Shown here: piece by piece, positions 11,926 through 24,096 of the stretch | Layout: each line of letters starts with the position of its first letter | How positions within the stretch are numbered: position 1 is the stretch's first letter | Source of the DNA: Lasiodiplodia sp. COLG20 | Taxonomy: Eukaryota > Ascomycota > Dothideomycetes > Botryosphaeriales > Botryosphaeriaceae | Reading direction: 5' to 3' | Assembly (NCBI GenBank): GCA_009801085.1 | Contig: VNWV01000009.1 | Location: 248,001-312,000 of the forward strand | Length of the DNA: 64,000 bases | Position numbers and translations under genes: made by a program | The notes under the pieces: generated by a model | Told to the model about the DNA's origin: nothing | The model's input: the letters and a program-made list of their open reading frames with translations, nothing else | The model's database searches: none

Positions 11926-12349
11926 TGCGAAGCGCAAGTAGCGCAACAAACCACAAGAGAACGAGGTGCAGACGTACTTCAGCAAAGAACCGCATATTTA
12001 TGATCAGAGTTTAGCTTGTGGCTGCCGCATCATGCGAAAATAATTAGCACTATAGCGGTTTCTTCCCCGCAGTGATGTGGCGGCGCATGCATGATTTTGA
12101 GATGCACAGGTGGCACTGGGTGATACAACGTCTTGGCAATAAAAATCGCGCAAGGGGATAGCCCTGACCCTACCATAGCAATTCCAAGAGTAAACGCAAC
12201 ATCATTAATTTGGCCTTGATATGTGCGGAATGAGAAACTGAAGGCATATTGGGCAAACGCCACTGCATGGAATTAACTAACACGTAATTCCTTTGACAGT
12301 CGTCCGATTCCTTTAATCTTAGCACAATGAGATTTTCTTCGACCACTGC
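11926..12349. other. Intergenic region between two pseudogenes
   Basis: This is 424 nt with no supported gene. A short open frame on the minus strand (12263-12030) is hydrophobic in places but resembles nothing I know. Confidence 0.4.
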
Positions 12350-13773
12350 TCAAAATTGTTGCAGCCATGACCATAGTTTTGCGCGTGTAGTCGGCCGGAA
12401 CCTCCACCATGCTAGAGCTGCGGCCAAGGTCAACGAACTGAAAGATAACGTCAAAACCGGGAATTTCCAAAAGTCGGAGGTCAGTCCATGTATGTCGGCT
12501 CCACCGCCGTTGAGATTTCCACCGATTCCACCAGGTTTGAACTGAATATTGTCTACTATCATCAGTAAACTGGGCCATTAAGATGCTATGTCAGACTCAC
12601 AGCAATCAGTGAGGCGGGTGTGTACAGAACAGCGATGAAAGACAGGATCTTAATAAGCTTAGAGTCTTCGAAAACCTCGGCATTCATTTCTTGAGCCGCG
12701 TCATTATCGGAGGAGATGCGCTGGACAAGGCGAAGTAGCTGGGAACTGTTCGATGTCGTCATATTACTAAATTCAATGGCGGTTTCCTTGTTACGGTAGT
12801 CAAGAATATGGAGAATCTAAACTCGTAGATAGGATCAGTGCAAATCGTTTTCAGCAATATTTCTTGACATACCAGCTGTTGGGTTCCTGCGATTCGGGCC
12901 AACAGAAGAGAAGAAACAGAGCTGTGAAACTTCAGCTCGTTGACATAGCTATTTGTAGCTTTCAGAATGAATTGAATGTCCACTTGGATTTTTTTTTTTT
13001 AATTCAATCAAATCTCTCCGCCAAAGTTGCCCAACTGTCGTGTTTAAACTGAGATTGTGCTGAACTTTCAGGATTTTTCGTCTTAAACGCTCAAGGTCCT
13101 GGGCGTCACGAAATGTAAGGCTGTAATCAGCTTTGCTGACGCTGCCTACTCTAGAATGCAATTCCTTTTCATCCTAAAGAATATAAGCGATAACTCTCAC
13201 ACGGGAAATTAAATATAAATCATACCAAGGCCGAAACTTGCATCTCTAGAAAATTCAGGTATGGCCTCCATCCCTTCGAGAACTCACGAAAAATGAGTAT
13301 GTGGAATTCCATGTGGTCCTTGAGTGCAAGGTCCAATCCGAAAACTGAAGTAAGAGCCTGTCGGATCTGCACCTTGCACTTTCGGAAGGCTGTATCAAGA
13401 CCCATATCGAGGCCCTGTTTAGAATATCCAAGCGATGGTATGCGGCAACCTGCCGTTCTGACCAGATGGCTTTTACATCCTGTCGGTTCTGCTTCTCGAA
13501 GTAACGAATGTTGTAGGATCTTTCAACCACAGATGATTCTCCAGTGATAGACTGAGGCGAGGCAAACCAGTTATCGCTTCTGTATTCGATATGATTCTCG
13601 TCGGCTGGCTGGAATTTCAGTCCAAAACCACGAACCATATGCACGAAGTAAGAAAACGGATTTATTTGGACCGCGCCGAGAAAAGAGATCAGGTTGAAGT
13701 GGCCGTCCTGATTGATGGCCTGATTATCGTCCGATGAGCAGGGGCGACAGGAATGAAAAGAAGAAGATGACAT
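12350..13773 (-). pseudogene. CorA-like transporter-domain protein, frameshifted
   Basis: Coding-like text runs from 13773 to the TGA at 12350, with canonical introns near 13229-13178, 12870-12818 and 12593-12541. It matches the layout of the fungal CorA-like family. A W-S-x-R-Q followed by a Y-H-x-x-D motif comes first, then a coiled helical middle, a YTPASL segment before the first membrane helix, and a second helix ending AAALAWW near the C-terminus. Two frame breaks are visible: one near 13366-13385, and one at a run of twelve A (12 T on the plus strand, 12989-13000), where eleven would keep the frame. With no intact frame, the gene is probably dead. Sequencing error in the homopolymer could explain one lesion but not both. 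Confidence 0.55.
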
Positions 13774-14779
13774 TCTTGCGCGCTTTGTAAACTCATACAA
13801 AATTGAGATTATATCCACTGCTTATACGTGACGTTGGAGCTCCCTTAAGAGATGCGGATGTTTGGAACGCACACGCCAGGCAGCAGTGCCAGCCCATGTA
13901 GTAATCTTCCGGCCGATAAAAAGCGGGGTACTATTCCATATGGTTGGTCGATCTTTCCGATTGATTACTCCGGATGCACCTCAATGCTATCAACGCTCAA
14001 TTCAAGCTAATGCTAGAAAGGGTAAGGGGATAAGCGGCCTCCCCCGCACCTAACTTTTACGTAGATTACTATAGTTACTTTACTTAGCTCGGGTGTCTAC
14101 GTTTTTCTTTCGCGTCCGGTTTACCCTGCCTTGTATCGATCGCCGCCACTACCCGCTACCACACGTGACTTTTTACCGCTACAATTTCAGCGGTTTGTTA
14201 TATCTTTATCTCTTTAGTCGGCGTTATCTGCTAGTACTAGAGCAGTCCGAGCGAGTGTGGCCTTGTCGGGCAGAAACACGCTTGTGTGTTGCTCATGCAT
14301 ACAGCCTGTTTCTAGCTCCTATAAAATGACGCAGTCATACTAAAGCCACATAGCCACAACTGAGGATCGGGAGTACGGGAACAATATAAGAAGTGAGTGT
14401 CGTATGTGCAGGCACGACAAGGTGTTTCAATCACATGGGAGATCGTTACGAGGCTGTGCGGGGCGGAATAAGCTAGCATCTTAGCCGAACTCGTAGCGCA
14501 TCTACCTATTATAGGAACACTCCACGACGACAAATTCCCATAGATCCTCACTAAGCAAGAAACGACCGAATCTGGTACTCTACTGCACCTAAAACTTGTA
14601 TTCTGCCCGTACTTCTCATAATTACCTTTTTTGCAGCTTCAAAATGAGACGTAGCCCCCACGTAAGCATGCAGTAGGCTAACCAAAGACGCGTCAATGCG
14701 CTAGGCACCAGGCACCAGCCTGCACCAAGCATAAATACCACACGCACCTCGCAGAACACCAGCTATAGCAACAATCGCC
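13774..14779. other. Gene-free region
   Basis: About 1 kb without a supported gene. It serves as promoter for the HET-domain gene (an ATAAATA stretch lies at 14731). The middle part, about 14030-14330, has an unusual composition that could be an old repeat, but I could not identify terminal repeats or coding remnants. Confidence 0.45.
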
Positions 14780-16852
14780 ATGGATGCACCTGACGCCCAA
14801 TTGTGTGCATCATGCACCAAAGTGATCCAGGACATTACAGCTCATGACCCCAACAGCATTCCTCAGATTTACTTGGCCGATTTCTGCTCTACCATCTCCT
14901 CCTGCTCCCTTTGCTACCTCGTGAACCTAGCGTTTCAAGAGGCGGGCTATGGGAAGGACTTGGAACCTTGTGACGACGATGAGGGCCGCCGACTGCTGCG
15001 AGAGCGATACTTCCAGCTTTGGGTCCGACAAGGATCGGCGAAAGACCCTGTCCACTTCCAAGAGGATGACATGCCAGGTATATGCATCATGGAGATCAAG
15101 TACAACAGGAACAGCCACGACTATGCTTGTTTCATCTTTGACGGCTTCTCACGATACGTCCGGTTCTGTGCGGAGCCAGGTTATTCCCCTGATATCACCC
15201 CATTCTGATGAAGCATCGATTAGCTAACCCTGCACATAGGCAGCCCAGCAGCCACCTCAGGCAAAGTCCACACCAGCCCCACAATCACTTCGTCCGGTTC
15301 TCCCGAATCCTTTGCCCACCTCAACACCCTCTACGCAGGCTGTCTAGAGCACCACGCTGAATGCCGCAAAACCCTGGGCGGCACCACCATCGACGAATCG
15401 CAGCCGCCCGACCTCCCTGCCCATATCCTTGACCTGGGCGACGACCCTTCCTCCACCTCCATCCGCCTCTTTCAACCCCAACACGGCCAACGCGGCCATT
15501 ACGCCGCGCTATCCTACCGCCGTGACCCAGCCACCACCACCAGCGCGCCGCTCGCCTCCGACATCCCCCTCTCCACCCTCCCCCAAACCTTCCAAGACGC
15601 CGTAACCGCCACCCGCGCCCTTAACCTGCGCTACCTCTGGATCGGCGATCTCTGCCTCCCGCCCACCACCACCACCACGCCCCCACAAACCGGCCCCATC
15701 TTTACCCACGCCCGCCTCGTCCTCGCGGCTTCGGACGCCACTACGCCCTCTGGCGGTCTGTTCCGCACCTACCCCGCGCGGCCTGCCCTCAGCATTCCCT
15801 TCGTCGACACGGAAGGCAAACATTCCGGCGTGATCCGGGCGGAGTTGCGTCCAGACGAGTCCATCCTCGACCCCGAGCAAGGCCCACTCAACCGCAGCGC
15901 GTGGGCGACGCAGCAGTACGTCCTCGCGCGGCGGGTGGCGTACTTCACGGCCGGCGCGGTGGTGTGGAGCTGCCGCGCGTGGCCGCACCGGGCGCTGTGG
16001 GACGACGGGGTGCTGTGGTACGCGTACGGCCGCACGAAGACGGAGTGGGCGAGGTTGGTGATGGAGTATTCGACGAGGGAGCTCGAGGTGAGGGGGGAGA
16101 AGTTGCTGGCGCTCGAGGGGGTGGTGGGGGAGTTGGGGAAGGTGAGGGGTGGGCGGAAGGGGGAGGGGGAGGAGGGGGGGAAGAAGGTGGAGTGCGTGTA
16201 CGGGACGTGGACGGATGCGTTGGCGTCGCATGTGTTGTGGTCGAGGGTGGGGAGGCCGGGGTCGATGAGCAGGCCGGCTGAGCTAGAGGCCGTGGCGCCG
16301 ACGTGGTCGTGGGCCTCGACTGAGGGCGGCGTGCACATGACTGAGTTTGAGTTCGGCGATATCGACACGGACAGCGATACCGACAGCGACGATGACAGCG
16401 ATGACGGCGACGACAAGGATGCCAGAAGTGACAGTGGCGACAAAAACGACAAAGGCAGCCGGCCCCCGCGGGCAAATGCGGAGCTGGCGATCGATGAGGA
16501 TGACAAGCGGAGGATCAGGGTCAAGGGGAAGCTGGGACGCGTGGAGCTGCGCGTCATCGAGAATCCGGATCCCTTCATGCATCCGTGCGACTGCCAGGTG
16601 TATTCTGAGGACGGCAAGTTGATTGGGATGGCCGCGACGGATGTTGGCCTGGGTGAAGGCGTGAAGAAGGCAACGGCCTTCTGTCTGGCCGTTTTGTTTC
16701 ATCCGTACAATTTCTCTGGCGGGTCTTACATGACACTCTTTGTGCAGCCACGAGAGGATGGTTCTGATCATTACGTTCGGATGGGCAACGGAGCCATCAC
16801 GAAGAAGAAGTGGTTTGATCAATTGGGTTTCTCCGAGTTGTACTTGGTATAG
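14780..16852 (+). CDS. Divergent HET-domain (heterokaryon incompatibility) protein
   Basis: Two exons (14780-15179, 15240-16852) with a 60-nt intron containing a GCTAAC branch point give 670 residues. The N-terminus has a Cys-rich C-x2-C / C-x2-C-like start. A HET-domain core follows: YAALSYRRDP, then LPQTFQDAVTATRALNLRYLWIGDLC, then LNRSAWATQQYVLARRV. The usual CWG and ID-LCI residues are replaced, so it is a divergent member. A highly acidic Asp/Ser tract lies near residues 505-540. HET proteins trigger cell death on non-self contact. Whether this one is active is unknown. Confidence 0.75.
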
Positions 16853-17019
16853 CGTTCGAGAAAGGCTCTGCCGAATCTGTATAGTTCGTATTGTATCGTC
16901 GTTGGCATTTATTTGGTTATCAGCGAACACTTTCCTAGGGTTCGTGACAGTTCTTATTTCTAAAGAACAATAGATCAGCATACTAACATTTTCGAGGAGC
17001 TAAATTCATAGGACGTGAT

Positions 17020-19162
17020 TTATATATTGTGCAGCTCGGAGCCCGCTTGTTCCCCTGCTCCCTCGACTCGAAAGTGTGGGCTCTGTGCCGCAGCACCCAC
17101 GGTTACATATTCTCCCTTATTGTCCGTGCCGCCATCACCACGCCCGACCAATCTTCTGTAAACTCTAGGGGACAAATAAAGAAGGACGACGGAAACTAGT
17201 AGCACAACGGTAATAAATAGGATCTGAGGTCCGATCTGCCACGCCAAGTGTGAAGAGCGGCGGGACGGGTAGTGCGGCACTCGGTCGAAACCCTCGCGGT
17301 AACTGAAGTTCTCCCAGTCGACGTCCTCTGGCTTCGACGCTCCCGTCTGCCCTGCGAGCGATTGGTTACCGGCATACAACGGGGTCGCGCAGGCCCACTC
17401 GTCGCACGACGCGCGAAGCTTCTCCGAGGGCACGAACGTCCTGCAGACGCCCGATGCGCGGATGGCGTTGCCGTCCTTGTCGAGCGCTTCCGCAAAAGTC
17501 CATTCGCTGTAGTTGGCCCAGCGGAACGTCGTTTCGAAGCCCGTCCGATCCGCCCCGCCGATCCGATGCCACGGGCCGTCGGCGGCGGCGGCGGAGGCGT
17601 AGAAGTTCCAGGCGCTGACCTCGGTCGCCCCGTTCCAGGAGACGTAGAAAGCGGTGCCGGAAGCGGGGGTCGCGTCGCGCGAGTAGGCGAAGACGGTGGG
17701 CCGGTCGTGCGGCGTGGCCGTCCAGTTGAACTTGAGCGCGCGGTAGTTCATGACGCGCGAGCCGTTGTGCGAGATCTCACCCCAGAGTAGCGTCTCGCCC
17801 GCGGCCGAGTGCTCCGAGAAGAACGGCCACACGCCCCACCCGATGAACGCGTTGCCGCTGCTGCCCAGCAGCTGCATGTTGCCCTGCGAGCCCGAGAGGA
17901 CGGGCTCGGTCCTGTTGTTTGGGCGGACCGGGGGTGCGGCGAGCTCAGAAGTCAAGGTCGCGGTTCGGGCGATGTGGTTGAGCTCTACGATCATGCCGCG
18001 GGAATACGTAGCCGTGCTAATGTAGTCGTCGTAGGCGTTATCGAAAAGTGAGATGATACTGTGCGTGGCGTTGTCGTGCAACCACCTGGCGTCGTGCTGG
18101 TTCGAGAAGTTGAAGCTCTTTTCGTAGACACTGGGCTCCTGGCCGTCCAACTGCCAGAGGACGCGCCCGTCCTTGCCGGATATCTTATAGAGCGCCGACA
18201 TGTGGCGCGCCGAGATTAGGTAGTCCCCGTCGGCGTTCTTGTCGACCGAGTTGATGTGGAAGTAGTCCCAAGCCGAAGCATGCAGCAGGCCGTCACCACC
18301 GGTGGGCATCTGGCCCGGGTGCACCCTTCCGTGGCGGGGGCTCGTCTCCTCGTGGTCTAGACTGCGCCATTCGAACAGCACCTCGCCCGTGTCGACGCGG
18401 ATCTCCTGAAACGTGCTGTCGACGATCCAGCCAATTCCGTCGTGTAGACCGGCCGGCGCCAGGTCGTACGGCTCGACCTGGTAGACGGAGATGAGGGCGT
18501 TACGCCCGCCGTCCACTAGCCGGAACTCGTGCATGTCCCCCGTCCCCATCGTGGACCCGCCCGCTTGTACCGCCTTCACGATCTGGTATGTGTCGTCCAG
18601 GATCAGGGCCACGCCGCGCGCGAATCCGATGTGCGACGCCCCTTGGAAGAAGCATAAGTGGTCCACGTCTTTGTAGTTGCATACGTGCGGCCCATGAGCG
18701 GCGAGGGTGCCCATTGTGCCGGCACCGCTCCATACGAGATTCTGTTGGTGTTTGCCAGATTGCGTCAGTGAGATGATTTGCGAGGAGCGACCAGAAACGA
18801 GATCCACGAACGTACCCCAGAGTTGTCGTAGATGTAAGGGCCTACATCCGGCCCTGAGTCTACCCGGCGCCATGGCGCGATAAATATGTATCCCGGTGTG
18901 ATGGCGGCTTCGTCGAATACTGTCAAGTCAATGGCGGGTGGAATGATGTCAGGGCGCTGCAGTGGAAGTTGTAAGTGACGGGAAATTAATATTTTAATCT
19001 GGAGTTGTTACTGACCGAGTAGAACAGAGAGGTTGGGGCCGTAATGTTGTTGCCAACTGGCCAAGTCACGTCCCCTCTGGCGGATGTCACACACAGGGCA
19101 ACGACTAAGCCCAGGCGAACCCATATGGGGATGTCAACCGAGGCCTTCCTCCTCATCGTCAT
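17020..19162 (-). CDS. Membrane-anchored arylsulfotransferase-like (ASST) protein
   Basis: Three exons (19162-19016, 18956-18816, 18741-17020) encode about 669 residues. The N-terminus is signal-peptide-like: basic start, then RLGLVVALCVTSARG. The body has the repeated W/H/D-rich blades of the ASST family, including a DYFHINSVDKN stretch and the QHDARW segment. One membrane helix (residues about 612-634) near the C-terminus is followed by a basic cytosolic tail. The protein is probably secreted and anchored by that helix. Bacterial ASSTs transfer sulfate between phenols; the reaction of fungal members is not established. A second ATG six bases downstream is an alternative start. Confidence 0.8.
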
Positions 19163-19656
19163 TTGGGATGCCTTTTATTGTCGAATCCCGTTAGCGTGCC
19201 ATTGACCTTAGGGTAAATAGAGGAGAGAACGTCACAAACAATTTTTCTTTTCTTGTCAGCAGGCTTTCCAAGGTATGCGACGTGCTTATCTGCATAATCT
19301 GTCGGTCAGCTCGCCACTTAAAACAGAGAACCAAGGATTCCCGCCGATATCGCCTCAGCATTGAGCGGCTAAAAAAGACTTCAGAAAAAGTGCAGATCCC
19401 CGCTCGGAGCCCGCAACCCGAGAGCGGTGATATTACCCGCCGGGTTACATCTAGAGCACAGCTTGGCGAAAGCGGTGCACTAGCAAGAAACTATGCGCTC
19501 GCAAAAGGGCGAGCATTAATCAGATGCGCCATAGGAGATAGAACGTCATCCTTCCACCTGTTAAGAAGGGCTTTGCCTGCTAATCGTTTGGTGGGCTACC
19601 TATGCTTTTGTGTCTGACATGAATTGAGCCCACGCACACGAGCTTATGGAGAATTA
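19163..19656. other. Intergenic region
   Basis: 494 nt between the ASST-like start and the monooxygenase stop. It presumably contains the ASST-like promoter. No gene or clear motif is seen. Confidence 0.5.
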
Positions 19657-21576
19657 TCAAACAGAGAACTCCAGCCCCTTCAAGCTACCTTCTTCCCTCC
19701 ATTTCCTGAGTATTTCGACATAACTGAGCATGCCCTCACCCCAGGGCGCACCTCGAGCAGCCTTTATCTGTTCTTCTGTCTCAGCTGGCCTATCATTCTC
19801 ACCCTCATTGTTGATGAAGCCTGGAGTACAGCCAAGAACGCCAACAAACCATGCCGCCCTCATCAAGACTTCGCTCGACCAAGCCTCCTCAGCCTCCTTC
19901 GTAACCTCAATTACGAGCCTCTCCCGAGCCTCTTCGTTGGTAGTTCGCTCTGCCGCTGATAAAACTGCGGCAATATGCGAGGCAAGCTTGTCCAAGACGT
20001 ACCTAATATTCACCGTGACACCAATCTGCGAAGGCCCCGGAAAAAAGAAATTAGGGAAGTCATGTGTCGCTACACCATGGAGTGTCGATGCGCCTTGCTG
20101 CCTCCACTTTTCATCAAGAGACAGGCCATTCCGTCCAACCACCTCTATACCAGCACGCTTTGAGGGACTTCCAGTTCCCGCCAAGGGCGAGGCAAAGCCA
20201 GTGCACATAATCAGCACATCAACAGGATACTCGGTACCGTTGGCCAAGACGCCGGTCTCAGTAAGCTTCTCGATGCCCTTGCCATCGGTATCAATGAGTT
20301 TGACGTGAGGCTGGTTAAAGGCGGGTAAGTAGTCGTCGTGGAAAGTAGGCGTCTTACACCACACTGGGTACCAGGCCTTGAGCTTTGCTGCGCAGTCCTT
20401 GTCATTCACAACGTCATCTACGCGTGAGCGCACCCTGTTCGCGCGCTCCGTGTCCCATTCATGCAGTCGAGCCACATGGTTGGGGATATCGTCTAGCGTG
20501 ACGATGCCTGGCGCTCCAAATGCTCCGGCGTAGGCTGGCATGCGGGTCCAAGAGTCGCCGACCTGATCCTCTCCGTTCGGCGTGTTCATCTGGTACGAGA
20601 TAAGGTTCTCTGCTCGTTCGTCCTGCCATCCCTTCTTCGCAGTGATTTTGGCCCACTGATCGGGGTCGGTGTCCTTCTGGCCGCGCACATCGACACTTGA
20701 CGGAGTGCGCTGAAAGACATAGAGCTCCTTTGCCCACTTGGCCAGCTGTGGCACCACTTGGACGGCCGTGGCCCCACTGCCAATAACACCGACTCTCTTA
20801 TCCCTCAACTTGTCCAGCGTCCAGTCTTCAGGAGTGCCCCCGGTGACACCATAATCCCACCTCGCCGCGTGGAAGAAGCTGCCCTTGAATTCCTCGAATC
20901 CCGGCACCTTGGGCACATGCGGCTTATTCAGGGAGCCCGAAGCCGAGAGCACGTACTGCGCCTTCACCACGACGTCCCTCGCGCGCCCGTCGCCCCTGGT
21001 CTCCGTCATGCGCACCGTCCACCGCCTCTCCGCGTCGTCCCACTCGGCGCTGCGCACCTTGGTCCGGAACAGGCACTTGTCCCGCAGATCCCACATCTCC
21101 GCGATGCGCTCCGCCTGCGCGCGCAGCTCCGGGCCGAACGAGTACTTGCGCCGCGGCACGTAGCCCGTCTCCTCGAGCAGCGGCATGTACACGTAGCTCT
21201 CGACGTCGCACATCAGGCCCGGGTAGCGGTTCCAGTACCACGTGCCGCCCACGCCGCCCGCGTCGTCGACCAGCCGCAGCTCGCCCGCCGCGAAGCCCGC
21301 CTGGATGAGGCGTGCCGCGAAGAGCAGTCCGCCGTAGCCCGCGCCCAGTATGAGGAATTTGATTGAGGTGCCTGATGGCAGTGGCGAGGGCAGCGCGTCG
21401 AGATGCGCGTGGTCGGCCCACGGGTCCGCTGCCAGGTGTCGCAGCGACGCCGAGTCGGCCAGCTGTACGAACTGTGCCGCGCCCTCGGCCCGCAGCCGTT
21501 TGTCGCGCTCTTCGATGTACTTGGCGCGCGTGGCCGGGTCGGTGGCCGCGACGCCGGGGGCGTCGCTCGTCGTCAT
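19657..21576 (-). CDS. Flavin-binding Baeyer-Villiger-type monooxygenase
   Basis: A single uninterrupted frame of 639 residues. After a leader of about 70 residues comes the FAD Rossmann motif GAGYGG. The GGTWYWNRYPG segment follows, typical of type I Baeyer-Villiger monooxygenases. The fingerprint F-x-G-x3-H-x3-W-D is present as FKGSFFHAARWD near residue 239. The NADPH motif GSGATA follows. The family inserts oxygen next to a ketone using NADPH and O2 in the cytosol. It sits back to back with an O-methyltransferase about 1 kb away, a pairing common in secondary metabolism, but no core synthase is adjacent. Confidence 0.92.
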   Translation of the reverse strand: MTTSDAPGVAATDPATRAKYIEERDKRLRAEGAAQFVQLADSASLRHLAADPWADHAHLDALPSPLPSGTSIKFLILGAGYGGLLFAARLIQAGFAAGELRLVDDAGGVGGTWYWNRYPGLMCDVESYVYMPLLEETGYVPRRKYSFGPELRAQAERIAEMWDLRDKCLFRTKVRSAEWDDAERRWTVRMTETRGDGRARDVVVKAQYVLSASGSLNKPHVPKVPGFEEFKGSFFHAARWDYGVTGGTPEDWTLDKLRDKRVGVIGSGATAVQVVPQLAKWAKELYVFQRTPSSVDVRGQKDTDPDQWAKITAKKGWQDERAENLISYQMNTPNGEDQVGDSWTRMPAYAGAFGAPGIVTLDDIPNHVARLHEWDTERANRVRSRVDDVVNDKDCAAKLKAWYPVWCKTPTFHDDYLPAFNQPHVKLIDTDGKGIEKLTETGVLANGTEYPVDVLIMCTGFASPLAGTGSPSKRAGIEVVGRNGLSLDEKWRQQGASTLHGVATHDFPNFFFPGPSQIGVTVNIRYVLDKLASHIAAVLSAAERTTNEEARERLVIEVTKEAEEAWSSEVLMRAAWFVGVLGCTPGFINNEGENDRPAETEEQIKAARGAPWGEGMLSYVEILRKWREEGSLKGLEFSV

Positions 21577-22611
21577 GGTGGAGAGGGAAGTCTCGGTCGA
21601 AAAGAGGCTGAGGGTTCTGTGGAAGGAGAAACTTGCGAAGGAGGATGGTTTAAGTTATATCAGAATGTCTGTGGCCGAGTCGCGGCTCTTCAGCTTCTAT
21701 CGTGTCTAAGATATTCCTTTCTTCCTCCAATCATCACACCAGCTTCCGAGACGAAAAGAATACGCTCCGTAGTTTCATGCCGATGTATGTAAATACGAAG
21801 AAAGCTGTCCGAGATCGCAATCAGTCTCAAGAGCCCGACGAGTATGTACATGCAACCTTCTGTATATGGTAGCCCGGCTCGGGTTCGGCCGGGTCGAGAA
21901 TCAGAGTACGTAAAACGGTCTAACGATACCCACTCTCAATAGCGCTGTATAGTATTATGGTAAATGACACGGTTACGTTGAACCGGGGGGGTCGTTGCTT
22001 GGCATCGGCCGACACAGTCGGGACCGAAAAAAGGTCCGACGTCCGTACTGGGTTTCAGTCGGTGTGTAAGACCATTCAGCCAACCTCTCGTCAACTAACA
22101 GTCGACAAAAGGTTCAGCAATAATCAGCCTAGTGGCTGATCACACCCCAACAACTCTATATACAGGTAGGTTCGTAACACCTCCATGCATGAGTAACCAT
22201 CGCTTTGTATAAACGAACCTTCGTCTTATAATGCAACACCATCAGACGCACCAAGAGCAAAATCTAAGAAAACTATTTAGAAAACATAGACTATGAAGCA
22301 ACAAGTAGTGAAGCCCTTCGGGTTGTATCTGTGAGGAAACCATTAGCTGTTCGAGCGTGATCCCATTTACCACCCATCACACCATGTGCCTCCCCAAGGC
22401 TTGGCAGTAGTTCTCACAAATACGCCGATAGGACGGAAAAATGTATTTGTCTCTGCCGTTGTCGCAATGAACTTTAAGAGGCAGGAGCTGGGGTTCCGGT
22501 AGCGGACCTTGCAGCAACTGTCCCTTGGCAGGATGGTATATCTTCACATGATCGGGATGAAAGGTATCTCTCGTCCTCCTCTATAGCTTCAGTCTTTTGG
22601 AAAAGTACACG
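21577..22611. other. Divergent intergenic region
   Basis: About 1 kb between the divergent monooxygenase and methyltransferase genes, probably containing both promoters. Part of it (21880-22260) has many short inverted and TATATA stretches and may be an old repeat or LTR, but I could not delimit ends. Confidence 0.45.
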
Positions 22612-24096
22612 ATGACAAAGAACCCAACACTTGTCGGTCTCGCGGCGCAGGTCATGCAGCTCGCCGAGTCCCTGAACCGGCATCTTGAAGAGAGCAATGT
22701 GCCAGCACCTCACTTCGGCGCGGACAGCCCAACGAGTTATTCCAATCTATCTACCGAGGCTTTCCTCACTCGCCAAATGCTAATAGATACACTGATGGAC
22801 ATGTGGTACTTGACCCAAGGTCCGAGCGAGAGCATCTTCAACTACGTCCACAACGTAAGAACGAGTCACACGCACCATTACACAGCTAATCCCACCCGCA
22901 GTGCATTCCCGACGCCGCAGCCCTCAACACCCTCAACCACTTCGACTTCTGGTCCGCGGTGCCCCTCGAGGGCAGCGCCACGCACGCCGAGATCGCCGAG
23001 CGCGTCTCGCTGCCCCTCGAGGCCGTCTCGCGCCTGCTGCAGCACGCCACGACGCTCCGCATCTTCGAGGAGGAAGAGCAGACGACGACCGGCCCAGACG
23101 GAGCAGCCCGCGTCGTCGCCGCTGTCCGGCACACGTCGCGGTCGGCGGCGCTGGCGCGGACGGCGGGCCTGCGCGCGCTCGTGTCGACGGTGCTGGACGA
23201 CGCGGGCCCGCCGGTGCTGCTGCTGCACGAGGCGCTGCGCCGCTTCGGCCGCGGGCGCGACGCGCTGCCGAGCGCGCCGGGCGAGTCGGCGTTCGCGCTC
23301 TTCCACAGCGGCGGCGCGTGGGGCCGCTACGACGACACGTGGGACTTCATCGAGCGGGACGGCGAGGGCGAGCGGCAGGGGTGGCGCTCGCGCAACTTCG
23401 CCGTCTTCATGCAGTACATCAAGGACATCTTCCGGCTCGAGCAGGTGGTGCTGGAGTCGTGCGACTGGGCGAAGGTGGGGAGGGCGACGGTGGTCGATGT
23501 GAGTGGCCGGTCCTCGTCACGTTTTGATATATACCCCCTTGTTTTAACACGCCTTATTCCAGGTCGGAGGTTCAGGCGGCCATGACGCCCTGGTGCTGGC
23601 GCGCAACTTCTCCGAGCTCACCATCACCGTTCAGGACATGCCCAAGGTGCAGGCCGTCTTCGAGAAGAACTTGGCCGCGGAGCCGGCGCTGGCGTCGCGC
23701 GTGTCCTTCCAGCCGCACGACTTCTACCAGCCCCAGCCCGTCCAGGCCGACATCTACCTGATCAAGTTGATCCTCCACGACTATTCCGACGCAGAGGCTA
23801 TCCGCATACTCCGGGCTTTAGTGCCGGCCCTGAAGCCTGGTGCGCGGATTATTTTCATCGAGTACATCGGCGATCACAGCGCGACTGATACAGGAGGGGT
23901 GCCTTTGCCGCGGTCCATCCGACAGATGGGGACGGCGACGGATTTGAGGATGATGGCTATCTTCAATACTAAAGAGCGGCCAGTTGAGGCTTGGAGAGAC
24001 GTTTTCAAGGCCGCTGACGAGCGCTTTGAAATTGCTTCCGTTGAGGCGAACCCGCTCAGGTTCTTTGCAGTGATTGAGGTTGTTTGGAGCGGGTAG
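22612..24096 (+). CDS. SAM-dependent O-methyltransferase (Methyltransf_2 type)
   Basis: Three exons (22612-22854, 22902-23498, 23563-24096) give 457 residues. The N-terminal helical/winged dimerisation part is followed by a SAM-binding loop VVDVGGSGG near residue 280. An LxLHDYSD motif follows, whose His is the catalytic base in plant-type O-methyltransferases. The loop reads GGSGG rather than the commoner GGGSG or GGGxG. The family methylates hydroxyl groups of aromatic polyketides, flavonoids or other metabolites. It is divergent from the Baeyer-Villiger monooxygenase, with which it may share a pathway. The substrate is unknown. Confidence 0.88.

Noticed and set aside
12030..12263. A 77-residue open frame between the pseudogenes
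   Set aside because: Partly hydrophobic but no family, no splice partner and no start context.
21880..22260. Possible LTR or MITE upstream of the methyltransferase
   Set aside because: Short inverted stretches are visible, but I could not find matching terminal repeats or target duplications.
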